Shown here piece after piece: positions 32,967 through 44,599 of a stretch of DNA of 64,000 bases. The stretch's first letter is position 1. Each line of letters opens with the position of its first letter. Under the pieces are notes generated by a model. The model saw only the letters and a program-made list of their open reading frames with translations. It had not been told where the DNA came from and made no database searches. The DNA is taken from positions 16,696,210 to 16,760,209 of the forward strand of contig OY986440.1 of the NCBI GenBank assembly GCA_963920525.1, in the 5' to 3' direction. A program made the position numbers and the translations under genes. This DNA comes from Dichetophora obliterata (Eukaryota > Arthropoda > Insecta > Diptera > Sciomyzidae).

Positions 32967-34300
32967 ATTTATAACTTGTAATTTATTAATTGTTAATTAG
33001 TGTTTATTTAACTATTTCAATATTAACTAAGAAATAGTAAACATTTTTAAAAATTAAAATTAAAAATTAAAAAATAATTTTATTTTGCTTTTCCTATTAA
33101 TTGTATTCACTTCATATGTTAAGCCCTGCGAACTTGCTAGACTTAACAAAGTTGTTAAGTCCTGTCAAGATTTTATATGGGAAAAGACTTAGCAGCTTGT
33201 TAACGTGCTCATCGTGGTTTTGTTCAGCAGATTCCATTTGTTAAGTCGGAAACGTCAAACTTAATGAGTGTAGTGATGAATTTTTTTTGGGAATGAGTTC
33301 CAACAATTACCAAATAATTTTTGATTTGCAGCTTCAAAGTCTATAAGCTGCCTTTTACTAAAAAAGTTGACATTTTTATTTGTAGGATTCTGTCAGCTGA
33401 TTTTGACATATCATATTAATTTTCCATCATTTTTCGTTTTTAGAAAAAAAATATTCACCTGAACTAAGTTTTTTTTACTTTGAAGCCATAGATATAAAGA
33501 ACGATTTTATAGAAATTTGGAGAAGAGGTGACACATTTGTGAAATAAATGCAAGTTTTTGTCACAAAATTTATGTTTAACTCAATTTTGTAACTGCGGCG
33601 AATTCAAAAAAACAATCGAAGTTGATTAAAGTTAGTTGATGTAATGATCTTCTTTGGGTCATATATATAGGTTGATCCTACAATATTAGTCTTTTTAGCC
33701 TCAACATTATTTCTCAGCACACCCACACATTCTAAGAGCCACATTTCTGAAGGTTTTCATATAAAAAATTAACAAAAATATAGAACATTTTTTAAATATA
33801 TCAACCCCTGCTCCCCTCGTATTGACACTTATAGGGGTAAAAAATTTTCTGAACCTACCTACTGTATTGAGAAAGTCAAAGTGCCGAGAATAGTTCGTAT
33901 TTCCCACATCCCCCCTATGTACCCCCCTTAAAAAACTAACAAAATTGTTGAAAAAAGTTCATATTTTAACTGAGTTTACCCCTAGCTATTATTTTGTTCA
34001 CCCCCAACAATTTTTTTAACATACGGACCCCTATTTGCACACAGTCAAAAAAATTAAAAAAATTGTATAAAATAGTTCATATTTTACCCAAGTTTACTCC
34101 TGAAGGGTTAAGTGAATGAACTAGTGCTATTATTTTTCACGCCTAAAACCCTATCTTCCCACTACAAAAATTTGTCGTTTTGAATCTGCTCTACATCCAA
34201 GCTAATCAACAAATTTTTCGCCAGCTCAAATCTACGACCAGAAAATCAATTTGTGTGAACCATTATAAGCAGGCAGCTGTATGTTTTTCTTTTTTTTAAC
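32967..34300. other. No gene recognised
   Basis: AT-rich. Around 33120-33265 there are several TTAAGTC/GACTTAA words in both orientations, and 33780-34150 has C-rich patches (ACCCCCCTTAA, CACCCCCAAC). No coding frame or named element. Confidence 0.4.
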
Positions 34301-35270
34301 GTTAGGCGAAACATTTGCATATGTGTATAAGCAAATCAGAACTAAAAAAAAAACCAAAAAATTTATAAACACTAATAAACTATGTATATACTCAAGACAT
34401 AAGCCCAATCAAAGCTAAAAAAGATGAATTTTAACCAATTTATTTCAATTCAAAACTTTTTCTTTTCTTTTAAATTATTTTATTAATAGCTTCTCGACCG
34501 CTAAATAAAAATTTCATCAAATTAATACTTTTTACGTTTAACGAAGCTAGATTTGTTTGGTTTGGGATAAATGCAAAGGCAACAACAACAACTACATCAG
34601 CCGATACATTCCGCAACAATACTGCTAACGAGGCATATAAAGTAATTTGGTGACTAAAATAAAAAAAAAAGAAATTAAATGAAAATTTTGCGCATTTTAT
34701 TATAGACACATTACATACACCAATATTTTTGTTTTTTATTATACTATGTATATGCATTATATACAGCTTTTATACAAGTTAATTTCGTCCGTATTCTATA
34801 CTGCTTTATAATTTATATGATAAATTAACTGCTGCTAGCTAGTATGTGAATGTGTATGCAAGCATATGTGTTTGAAAATCATATAGCGTTGCCATACCAA
34901 CCAGACAACAATCATCAGCAACACTACCAATAACACTAAGATACTCACTCGCTCTCTCACACCTACCAAAGAGAGGGGGTTGCGAGCATTTCTAAGCAGT
35001 GCGCATACTTTTATTTCGAATGCTACAAGGTAGCCACACACTTGAGCTGGTGAGAGCGGTCATGAATCAGAGCTGTCAAAGTAAAGCCAATCTAGACATT
35101 CTTACCTATATACGTATATGGCAGTTGTTATAAACAAGGCAGTATTTTCGACCATAAATGTCAAATTGAAATAAAAACAATCTTTAAGTTACACCAAAAT
35201 TGCTGTATGAATTTGTATGGAGAAGTAGAGAGAGATAGAGAAAGAGAGTGAGTAACCTTGTTTATTTCAC
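34300..35270. other. UTR- or regulatory-like block with GAGA run
   Basis: CAACAACAAC near 34577, CTCGCTCTCTCACACC near 34948 and a GAGAGAGATAGAGAAAGAGA run at 35227-35252 (GAGA-factor-like sites). Few transposon signatures. Frames on the minus strand (68 and 95 codons) show no domain. Regulatory role is inference. Confidence 0.3.
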
Positions 35271-36190
35271 TATGCTGACCACTGTGGCCATATGGTCCGA
35301 TATATCGGATTTGTTTCGATTTTCAGGATTTCAGAAAAAATAGATCCGAGGTCCGATTTTGCATATATATTTTTTTAACAACTAATATATGGCTTAAAAA
35401 ATAATATTTTTCCACATATAAACTTTTTTTACTGACATCTTATATATTGGTAGTTTTTGCTTGCCAAGAAGAACAAAATTTTTCGTTAATTTACTCGAAG
35501 CAAAATCAATGTTGTTGTTGTTTTTTAGATTTTTACAAATCTGACGATATCAAATTCATTTTCATGGCTGACATTAAAGCACAAAATTTTCTTGCTATTT
35601 TTTATTTATTTTATACATTTACGACGCACAGTAGTTCTACTGGATATAGTAGATCTAGTGGACAACAAACAGCATTTTTATGGCCACGAAATCTTACAAA
35701 TTTGGTAGCGCCGTAAAGGGAATTCCTTCACTTCCTTTTTTTTTTGGATCTGCATCTCTTGAAAGTCAGGGTTTTTTAACGATATTTATCTTTTGAAATC
35801 CTCATTTCAAGCGTTTACGAAAAATATTATTAAAAATACATTTTTTAAAATATTGCCAGCAATTTATTTTTTTAATTATCTTATTAAATGTCAAAAAACA
35901 AAATCGAATTTATCATCTGTAGTAAGGAATTGAAATTGAATTGCAACGGCAGGCGCTATTTCAATAATTCTATTGGATAGGTATGGTAGCCAGTTGGGAC
36001 ATAGGCTGTATAAATTTGCTTATCATTATTTAAGTAATTAATTAAAATTAAAAGAGCATAACCATACAATTTCCTTATATTATCCTCACCGAGTAAAAAT
36101 CTTTTTCTTTCTAAGCTCTGTCTGAGCAACATAGAGGACGTGTGCAACGCTTAACCGGTTGTGCGTAAAGCTTACACGTGCTATTCTTCT
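35271..36190. other. No gene recognised
   Basis: The 89-codon plus frame at 35447-35716 starts well but shows no domain and no splice partner. I leave it as unsupported. Confidence 0.35.
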
Positions 36191-36194
36191 GATA

Positions 36195-36560
36195 TTATTT
36201 TAAAGGCGTTGTTCAAGGGGCCGATTCTATAATAGCTTTGAAATTATAGATCACACAGCCTCTGAATTCGTTATGTGACTACAATTTACACGAGCCGTTC
36301 CCCTGATAACATTTTTTGTGCGTTGGACAAGGGAGAGTGGCACCTCCCATGCAACTTAAATTTGCGATATCGATTAGCTTTAGAATTATAGGTCACACAG
36401 CCTCGGAATTCAGTATTATACCTTAATTTGTACGTTCAGTTTTACTGATAACATTTTATGGGAGTTGGACAAGGGCACGTAGCACATTTCCAGCTACCCA
36501 AATTTTCAGTATAACCTTAGGCCTATAAGCCACACATCAACGATACTCTGTACAAATTGA
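36195..36560 (+). mobile_element. Partial DINE-1-like Helitron (two internal units)
   Basis: Two units about 142 bp apart carry ATAGATCACACAGCCTC (36247) and ATAGGTCACACAGCCTC (36389), each followed by GAATTC, CGTTxxGTTxxxCTGATAACATTTT and GCGTTGGACAAGGG or GAGTTGGACAAGGG. The same unit is in the Helitrons at 23208 and 47101. Both ends are missing. Confidence 0.55.
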
Positions 36561-37004
36561 CTTTTTAAACTTTGTCAACTTGCTTGCGAGAATAAAAAGA
36601 AAGCAATAGTGACAAGAAAAATAAAAAGAATTGTGCGCGAAGAAAATTTATTTTTCATCGTAAAAACATACATGTGAGTGAGATTGATTAGGATTTATTT
36701 TCAATTTAACTTGATAACTTAAATGATTAATATGATAACATGGCGACCTGTATCGCAATTCTATCTTGATTGAATTAGATTCGATTTTATTTTTTGTAAT
36801 AATCTAATTTGGCTCGATTAAAGTTTACTTATTTTGCAATACCAAGTTGTTCAGTAAGTTTCTTTTATCACACCTAGATGACAGTGTTACGTCCGCCATT
36901 TTATTTTTCTAAAAATTGTACTTCTCAACATCAAAACATCAAAAACGTCACGTTCATGCCTTCTGATAAAAAAAAGCAAACACTTTTATAAATTATATTA
37001 TATC

Positions 37005-37445
37005 TATTGGAGCTTGAACCTATAGTATCAATAAATAGTTGAACATTATAAAAATAGCGGATATTTGAATTTTAAGTAGCTTTTTCTCCACATTTTTTGT
37101 TCTTTAAAGTTTTTTAAGAAATAAAAAAAAACCGGCCAATATTATCAAAATTTAGGTTTGGGATCCAATTAATTATCTACTTTAAAATAAATCCAAGTCA
37201 GTCCATAGAGAAGTTCCTGAAATATAGTGGAGACCAGTTTGTAAAACACGATTTTTCAGAAAACTCGTTTTAAAATTTGGTTAGCCATTGCTTCGAGTGT
37301 ATTAATGAAAATATGCGATAAATTTTTCATGCAATTTTTATAAGCCAAACGGCTTTGGAAATATATGCTGCACATCGCAAGTTATCAAAAAATACAAAAT
37401 TGAGTTTTTTAATCGAGCTTCATGAGAATCTGCCCTTAATATCGA
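37005..37445 (+). repeat. Repeat D, first copy
   Basis: Shares with 41605-42300: TATTGGAGCTTGAACCTAT, TTTAAAATAAAT, GTTCCTGA-ATAT, GGAGACCAGTTT, TATGCGATAA and CATGAGAA-CTG in the same order. Non-coding. It interrupts the 5' region of the mariner, so it arrived later. Confidence 0.6.
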
Positions 37446-37535
37446 AAAAATCAAGTATATTGTAGTGATTGAATTTTTATTTTTGAAAGGTGTACAACCA
37501 AAATAAATTCAACAACAATTATTTGAAGTGTCAAA

Positions 37536-38714
37536 CTCGAGCGCACAAGTCTTGAAGACGATCCACTTCAAAGACGTAAAAAAGTTCATCAACACCAGAA
37601 ATCATTGCAAACATACAGGATATGGTATTCGAAAATCGTCAATTAACTGAAAGAGATTTAGAAGCAGGCGTAGTTATTGCATTGGCAGTGTGAGACATAT
37701 TTTAAGTGCGGTTTTGGGTTTGAAAACGTTGTGTGCGCACAATTGGTGTAGCATTCGCTAACAATGGAACAGAAACACATTAAAATGAGACTTTCTCAGC
37801 AACATTTGGAGCGTTTTAAAAAGGATAAAAATTATTTTATGCATCGAACATCATTATGGATGAGACATCATTATGGTGGATCTACCACCATGATCCTGAA
37901 TCAAAACAAGAAGGTAGAAATTAGTGTGAAGCTGGTACTTCGGCTCCTAAGCAAGTTAGTGTTAAAAAATTTGCAAAGAAGGTTATGGCATCAGTGTTTT
38001 TATGATGCAAAAGGGATGTTGTTGTTGTTGTTGTCTAGCTTCCTCTGACTTCTGGCTGTTCTCACATCTCAGAAAACGCATGCGTGGCAAACGATTTTCA
38101 TTAAACGAAGAGGTGATAGATAGCAGCTACTGAAGGGTATTTAGGAGACCTTCCGAAAGGCCACTACAGTGATGGGATCCATCCCAGTGGACCAAAACGA
38201 TCTTTTTTTAATTCATTTCGGGTAGAAAAGTTTATTTTGGGGACTCATAAATGAACATTTTTGGACTCATTAGCCGGACTAAAATACCTCTCAAAATCGA
38301 ATCTTTTTTGTTCGAAAACGAGTTATTAAATGAACTATAGAAAACCCCATTTTCGGCACTCACAAATGAAACTTTTTCAATAATAGGGCCGGCGCTCATT
38401 AGAATGTGAAAAAATAACATTTATTATTTGTTTCTGAACTTTTTTATGAATAAAAAATGGTTTTTTTATAAGTAATTAATTCCTGCTAAAATGATAATAA
38501 AATGCTTGTTTTTAGGCTCAAAAAATTTTGTTAATTATGTAAAAATATTTCACGACTTTTATATTCTCTAGAAAGATAATTAATCGTACAAATGAAAAAA
38601 AAATTCTCGTACTCAAAACTATCACTTTACGCAAAAACTTCGCATATGGCTCAGTGGGATGAATTAGAGCATCGTTGGAACAAGTGCATTGAGCTTTTGG
38701 GAGAATATAATGCA
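37536..38714 (+). pseudogene. Mariner transposase (DD34D-type), heavily broken
   Basis: Recognisable pieces in order: SLEDDPLQRR near 37550; an ENRQLTER-like stretch near 37630; MEQKHIKMRLSQQHLERFKK from 37764; the HHY box at about 37868; VMASVF-like sequence near 37985; FSLNEEVID near 38094; and WNKCIELLGEY just before a stop at about 38714. The region of the second and third catalytic Asp is missing, frames shift several times, and an insert at about 38168-38650 splits the C-terminal part. Domain order matches mariner transposases of the mellifera/irritans type. Confidence 0.7.
38168..38650. mobile_element. Unidentified insertion in the mariner C-terminal region
   Basis: Mariner coding text stops at GTGATGGGAT and resumes at GGGATGAATTAGAG after about 480 bp. 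GGGAT occurs at both edges and may be a 5-bp target duplication. No clear terminal repeat or protein was found. Confidence 0.4.
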
Positions 38715-38824
38715 TAATAAAAAGGATTTCAAACCATAAAATTATGTTTTTTATATCTATTCTAGAAACTTATCGAATAACCTGGTATATCAGACATAAG
38801 CTTTGCTATACCCTGAGTTAAAAA

Positions 38825-38975
38825 TAAATAAAAATTGGATAAAACCTTTACCTGGCCCCCCATACAAAGTGACGTCATAAATATAATAAAATAATCATAA
38901 CTTCAAGAATAGTAAAACACGACCGTGGAGGTATTGAACTTTGGCTCTGTCGAAGATAATTCTTTACAACAAGCT
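38825..38975 (-). repeat. Repeat E, single inverted unit
   Basis: CCCCCATACAAAGTGACGTCA and TCGAAGATAATTCTTTA match the series at 45360-45930 (CACACAAAGTGACGTCA and TCAAAGATAATTCCTTA). A possible tRNA-like or SINE-like tail (CCACTGTGCCAC) follows but is too weak to call. Confidence 0.45.
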
Positions 38976-38999
38976 TTTCATCCCTAACCACTGTGCCAC

Positions 39000-40500
39000 A
39001 GTAAAACTTACTCTTTTCACACATTGAGCGATTTTAATTCCTCAATCTCTCTTGCTTCCTCTCCTGCACTACCTCTTTTGACTTTCATTTCAACGCATTC
39101 CCGCTCTCAGTTCGAACTCACTCACTCACTCAGTGCGCGTTTGTTGTTGGTGTCAAGCAAACGTTACAAAAGCATCCCTTAATTAAAACAATAAAAACCC
39201 CCTAACACACACACAGACACATTTAAGGTTTCACTGTCGCACCAACACACTAAGCTTTGTCATTGCATGCGCACACAGCCATTAATTATATGTGTGTGTG
39301 TGTGTTTGAGTGTGTTTGGTTTGGTTGTTCTAATGCGCCTTCATTAAAAGGCGTTGCTCACTACAATATTTGTACCGTTATATTCGGAGATGCCTTGTTA
39401 CTAATGGTTGTCTGCTTGGGGCGCAAATAAATAAGAAAAAATAGAGCTAACTGTATATGCCAAATATCTCAAGTTCCCAAAAGTATGCAAAAATTATTTA
39501 ATCAAAGTACACGACGTTACAGCAGCAGATAGTGACTCTTTCTCAAAATCGATAAAACCAAGGGATATGCAAATTAATCGAAAATATTTTGCAAGCAAAT
39601 TTAAAAAGAAAACAGTGCATAGAACAAAAAAATCATGTAAAATTTATATGCAGATTTCTATAACAATGTGTGTTATACTTATACATTAAATTTAAATATG
39701 CCTTATTGTTTCAGTACTAAGCGAAAATGTATGCTATACAAATACATATGTATTTCTAGAATAAAATAGTAATGTTTTGCATGTATACACACACACTTAC
39801 AAATAAATATTATACATATGTAGTTAGTTATATGTACATATATTTAAAAGAGATTACATCCCCACCTTAGACATTTGCGTGATTTTGCTGCCTATGCTGC
39901 CAGCCAAGCTGCTAAACTATGCCACAAAATATGCAATTTATTGGCACTGGCAGACAATTGGTTGACAAGTCTGCCAGCATCCAACCACCACCCACAACCC
40001 ACGAAACACACACACACACTCACTGAATCATTGCTAACTTAAATGTACTCACACGCACACACACCGAGAGAAATTGAACGCATACTCAAAATAAAGTATT
40101 ATGGCGCTGTCTCTTTCTCATAAACTCACTCGATGAGAGCGCTGCGCTAGCTTGTTCAATTGCTCTCTCAGTAGTACATTTTCCTACAAACACATGTTGT
40201 TTCTGTTTTTGTTGTTGTTGTTGCTGTTGTTGATGTTGTGTGTTAGTTAGGGTTTCTGAATATGTGGAGCGTGCGTGTGCATGTGTGTGTTACTAATTAA
40301 AACGGCTAACAATATATTGTGTGTGGGAGTGTGTGCTGAAGTAGAGTGCGAGTATGTGTGTGTGCGTGAGTGTGTGTTTACTGTGTGCAGCATCCAATGT
40401 TCTTCTATTCTTGCATAGTTATAGGTGGAGCCAACAGCGTACAACAAAATCGCAACAACAGCAACACAAACATAACATTTTAATGCAATTTTTTAATTTG
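39000..40500. other. CA/TG- and GAGA-rich block; possible regulatory DNA
   Basis: Contains CTCACTCACTCAGTGCGCG near 39119, several CA or TG runs (39207, 39293, 40008, 40275-40375), a TTG run at 40205-40233 and CTCTCTCAG near 40161. Almost free of recognisable transposons, unlike its surroundings. No exon is supported; the 66-codon minus frame is from the CA run. Confidence 0.3.
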
Positions 40501-40563
40501 TTTTTTTGCCTAATGTCGACAAATATGCACTAACTCCAAACTCTTGCACGTCACACCTATAAC

Positions 40564-40620
40564 CAAGGGCGTAGCCAGCCTTAGACCTAGGGGGGAGGGC
40601 GGTCAAAAGATCATCAACAA
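40564..40620 (+). mobile_element. hAT-type terminal fragment
   Basis: CAAGGGCGTAGCCAGCCTTA followed by a G run is a common form of hAT terminal repeat in insects. No opposite end was found nearby. Confidence 0.35.
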
Positions 40621-41600
40621 GAAAAGCATATGGGTAAAACTTGGTTGCATTCTTAGGTACTAAATTAGTTATGTCGTAAATATTGTCTTTATAATAAATA
40701 AGCAAATAACAAAAATATTTTGGAAATTTTTAGAAACGCCATATTTGTTAAAGCGGGATTCACTGACTATCAATCAACAACGTAGATAGGTCATTTTCAT
40801 AAGGGAGTGTTTTCTGGAGAGCAAAAATATTTCTTATTATTTTCATTCCCGAAAGGTATTTCTAAACGCATTTCCTGAACGTTTCCAAGTTACTTAGCCG
40901 AAATTAACTAATGAGGTATAAAGAGTGAATACCACTTAACTAACAATGAAAAGTCCCCAGGTGTCACTTGCGGATTTGAATGATTTTCGAAAATGTGGAA
41001 GAGAGCGAAAATCTAAGGCTGACATATTTTCTTATATGTGATCAAGCGATGGCTAAAGCTTCCACGGAAATAGTTTTTTTCGCCATGACTTCATCGTTTT
41101 GCTTTTAAGCATAAACAAGTTTTATACCAGACGAAAGCCCATTGAAATATCTTGAAAAATCAATGGGGAATATATTGAAAAATCTTAAGCGACAAATCAA
41201 AAAATTAAAACGAATTATGACATAGTCTTGCAAAATAATTTTTTTTTAAATTTTTTTTAATTTTTTTATGTGTCGTTTTACTTAAGACTGAGAAAAAGTG
41301 ATCTTCGCTGTTTTTAATGTTTTCAGTTGAATATCTTCTTTTGTGTCTAAAGGGTAGGTTCTCATCTGGAGGTCAAAAAACACGTTGATGTTCTTGGTTT
41401 TTTTTTTCATAGAAGTAGGTAAATAAACACCTTTAGTTTTTTGGCAGTTATTTAAGTGATTCTTGAAGCATAAGAAAATATTTGTTTGTATATAAGTGCT
41501 ATGTTAACTGTCAATACACCGTCAAACTTCACATTGAAAAAAAATGTACCCAAACTATCTCCATCGCACAGCACATTCATGTCACTACATATAAAAAAAC
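40621..41600. other. No gene recognised
   Basis: AT-rich spacer with T runs (41230-41270, 41398-41410). Nothing supported on either strand. Confidence 0.4.
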
Positions 41601-41604
41601 ATTT

Positions 41605-42300
41605 TTTTTTAATTAAATAATATTTATTGGAGCTTGAACCTATAATATCAAGGTTAAAGATCCAATAAATTTTATCTAATTTAAAATAAAATAAAAATGC
41701 AAGTCAATTAATAGAGTAGTTCCTGAGATATTGGAGACCAGTTTCCTTTCGTATGCGATAACTTTTTTATGCAATCGTTATCGGCCAATTCGTTTTAGGA
41801 ACATATTCTACATATATACTTTTTTTTAAGATCAAAGAACCAAGGTATGATCCTTATACAAATAAGGTTTAATCCTTAACCTGAAAGGAAAGGGATAGAT
41901 TATTTAGAGGAATTGATTGGAACCATACGTGAATTGCCATACGTGAATTGCCACATTGATAGGCAAAACAAACGTGAAAGAAAATTTGAACTGCTTTTAA
42001 CCAAGACTAGTGTTATGAATTAACCTCGGCAAGCATTTCCAGCCCTTAGTTGTTCCTGTCGTTTTATTCCACATTTTCCACAATTTAGTTGTGGATTTTT
42101 AGTTTTCCATAATTCTTAAATGAAGGAAAGAACAAAGATAGTGAAAAGAACCATGCCCGAACCCAAATTCGAATCAGGGACCTCTGGGTTGACAGTCTAG
42201 CGCACTCTCCACCACACTACAAAAGCCGACATATCATAAGGTATCGAAAAATTAAAAAAAAAATACTTGAGTTTTCTGTGCGAGTTTCATGAGAACCTGT
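41605..42300 (+). repeat. Repeat D, second copy, split by a SINE
   Basis: Homology to 37005-37445 covers 41605-41815 and resumes at about 42230-42300 (AAGGTATCGAAAAATT, GTTTCATGAGAACCTGTAT). The gap is exactly the SINE. ACATAT occurs on both sides and may be the target-site duplication. Confidence 0.65.
41820..42232 (-). mobile_element. tRNA-derived SINE, minus-strand copy
   Basis: From the T run (A tail on the minus strand) through the shared body to the tRNA-like head, where the inverted B box ATTCGAATCAGGGACC lies at 42168 and GTCTAGCGCACTCTCCACCA at 42196. A short tandem duplication (CATACGTGAATTGC twice, near 41925-41950) distinguishes this copy. Confidence 0.75.
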
Positions 42301-42306
42301 ATAAAA

Positions 42307-43066
42307 CTAATATTCTGTTTGTTTGGAGTGTATTCTAGATTAAATTGTTGCATACTTAGTTTTGGCCACGCCTACTCCGCCCTTTTTCAACTAACTGCTA
42401 TTTTGTTATTATAATACATTTCACCATCGGAGTTTTTCTTATTTTGGCACCAAAAATTTTTGCATATCTTCAAAATTGTAGAAATATTTACTACAACGAC
42501 TTTTTCACAAAACATCGTTACCTAAGAATGAGTAAAAAACGACATAAAAATCAAAGTTTTGTCTTCGATGCAAATATCTTCGCTTTTGCTTTTTTCTTCA
42601 AAATAACAATGAAAGCACTTAACAAAAATAGATTGAACTGTGCCGTAAGGTGAGTGTGTATAATTTTTATCATTTTTTCAAAATGGGTCAAAAAATTTGA
42701 CTTTTTACTTCAAACTACTCCAAAAATGTTTTTGTTTTAAATATAAAATCACGTAAAAATTGCACTTCAGACTATCTTTCATATGACATAGTATTTATTT
42801 GCAAAAATTCTTCCAGATAAGCACAAAAATTATTTTACTATTTTTGTTATCAAAACAATGGTTTCGTGATTTTTGACAAAATTTTTTTTTTCAAATGTTG
42901 TTTTTATATTTTTTACAAAAACATAAGTCAAGTCTCAAAAATAATTTCTGTGGAAAAATTACCCCAATATCTCTTTTCAATGAAAAGTTGTGGCTAAAAC
43001 TAGCGTTTTATAGCCTCGGAATTCTTTATTCGACCTCAATTTATACATGCAGTTTCACTCATGGGC
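42307..43066 (+). mobile_element. Non-autonomous Helitron (family A), plus strand
   Basis: Begins near ATTCTGTTTGTTTGG and follows the copy at 7547-8346 closely (TTAGTTTTGGCCACGCC, GAATGAGTAAAAAACGACAT, CAATATCTCTTTTCAATG, GACCTCAATTTATACATGCAGTTTCAC). The 3' hairpin and CTAG are replaced at 43062 by unrelated sequence beginning ATGGGCGTTTGC. Frames of 69 and 73 codons inside it are not genes. Confidence 0.6.
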
Positions 43067-43185
43067 GTTTGCCGGATTTCTTCAAGGGGGAAAAGACAAA
43101 AAGGGGTCTGGAATGAGCATAAAGAAAATGTAACCTATATAATTTTTTTTCTGAGATTTTTGGTACTAATTACACATCGGAAAAT
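43062..43185 (+). repeat. 124-bp repeat, copy 1
   Basis: ATGGGCGTTTGCCGGATTTC through AATTACACATCGG, about 95 percent identical to 44231-44353 by eye. It starts exactly where the Helitron homology stops. Confidence 0.65.
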
Positions 43186-43189
43186 CCAA

Positions 43190-44157
43190 TATATTTTAAA
43201 GATGGGATAAAAATTTTTCTCGTGTCATGCTCGAAATATTTCCAAATTTCATTTTATATTTTTTTCATGAAATAAGTTTCAATATTTTTTTGCAAAAGCA
43301 AATGTTGTTAGTTGTTAATAAAACTAATAATGTGAGGTCTCATTTATTTTTAGATGAAATTGCATTAATTACTTTTGTGCCCCCAATACAAAAATTTGAC
43401 AATATTTAACAATATTTTTGTTTTGTTGGAAAATTGAAAAAAAAACAAACAAGATTTTTAGACCAGTTTTTCAACTTTGCAGGTATATAACTTCTAAGCC
43501 AATTGGGAGCGGCCTGACATTTTTTAGATTTGGATTTTGGAAAATGAAAAATGAGAGTTTTCGTTATTCTTGAAATGGGTCACGCATGCTAAGGTTGATA
43601 TTTTTGACCGGATCTCACACCGCATTGACACCAGTTCTAGCAGATGACAAGATCAAAATTCAAAACGTGAATTTAAAATGAATAAGTGAAAAATTCAAAA
43701 ATGAATAAATATATTTCTGGGTTTTGGGTTCCACAGATTTTCTTAACAAATTCCAGAATCTCCCCGCAAGGTTTGATTCTGAATCCTGAATGTAATATAA
43801 GCACGTGACGCGAAAAAAATGTGAATTTTAAGAAGTATTTAATGGATGTTTTAAATCAAGTTTCCTATTTACATTTAAATAATAAAAAACTTTTGACCAC
43901 AACATATTCTAATGTAAAATTGTTTTCTTATCCGAATTTTTCATATGATTTTTAAAAAATTAGTCCTTCATTCAAAAATGACCTTCTTTATTCATAATTT
44001 CAAAATTTTTTTCTTTTGCTTTTGAATAAGCCTTGACATCGCCTAGATCGCTACAACTTTTTCAAATTTCAATGCTGCAGGATTGTTAGTCATTTTCATT
44101 AATTTAGGAAAAGTTAAAAAATTATCGAAATTGGATCATCTTTATGACAGAAAAATT
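43190..44157. other. No gene recognised
   Basis: AT-rich DNA between two copies of the 124-bp repeat. The 60-codon frame at 43227 is unsupported. The spacing of the repeats (about 1.17 kb) could mean that this interval is the body of a transposon. Confidence 0.35.
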
Positions 44158-44450
44158 ATTTTTTTATGCCGACTTTTTGGAAAACATTTGTGTTTATAAA
44201 ATTTATGTTGCTCTGTAAACTATATTACCCATGGGCGTTTGCAGGATTTTTTCAAGGGGGGAAAATACAAAAAGGGGTCTGGAATGAGCATAAAGAAAAT
44301 GTAACCTATATAATTTTTTTTTCTGAGATTTTTGGCACTAATTACACATGGAAATCTCTAAAACTATTTTTTTATGCCGACTTTTTGCAAAACATTTGTG
44401 TTTATAAAATTTATTTTACTTTGTTTTCTGCTTATTTACAAGGACTTTAA
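44158..44450 (+). repeat. 124-bp repeat copy 2, bracketed by a 60-bp direct repeat
   Basis: A 60-bp segment (TTTTTTATGCCGACTTTTTG to TTTATAAAATTTAT) at 44159-44215 recurs at 44366-44420, on either side of the ATGGGCGTTTGCAGG repeat at 44231-44353. The 94-codon frame spanning them is a product of the duplication. Confidence 0.6.
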
Positions 44451-44599
44451 AACATAAATTTGCTTATCGTCAAAGTTTATATCCGTTTTTAAATTAAATG
44501 CCCCTTGTTATCTGTTGCTACGAAGAATGATCTTCGACTAATAAGGGATATCATTCTTAAGCATTCTACAATTTCTCGTACAAAACAACTTTTTAATTT

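Larger units (their letters stand above)
36842..38785 (+). mobile_element. Mariner carrying two later insertions
   Basis: The left end CCAAGTTGTTCAGTAAGTTTC and inverted right end CCAGGTTATTCGATAAGTTTC form the terminal repeats, and TA lies at both borders (36840-36841, 38786-38787). The span is 1944 bp rather than the usual 1.3 kb because repeat D (37005-37445) and an unidentified sequence (about 38168-38650) sit inside. Confidence 0.7.

Noticed and set aside
35447..35716. 89-codon plus-strand frame with normal-looking residues
   Set aside because: No domain, no splice partner, no repeat match; coding status cannot be supported.
36247..36560. CRISPR-like regularly spaced repeats
   Set aside because: The spacing comes from long Helitron units of about 142 bp whose spacers are also repeated; the DNA is eukaryotic.
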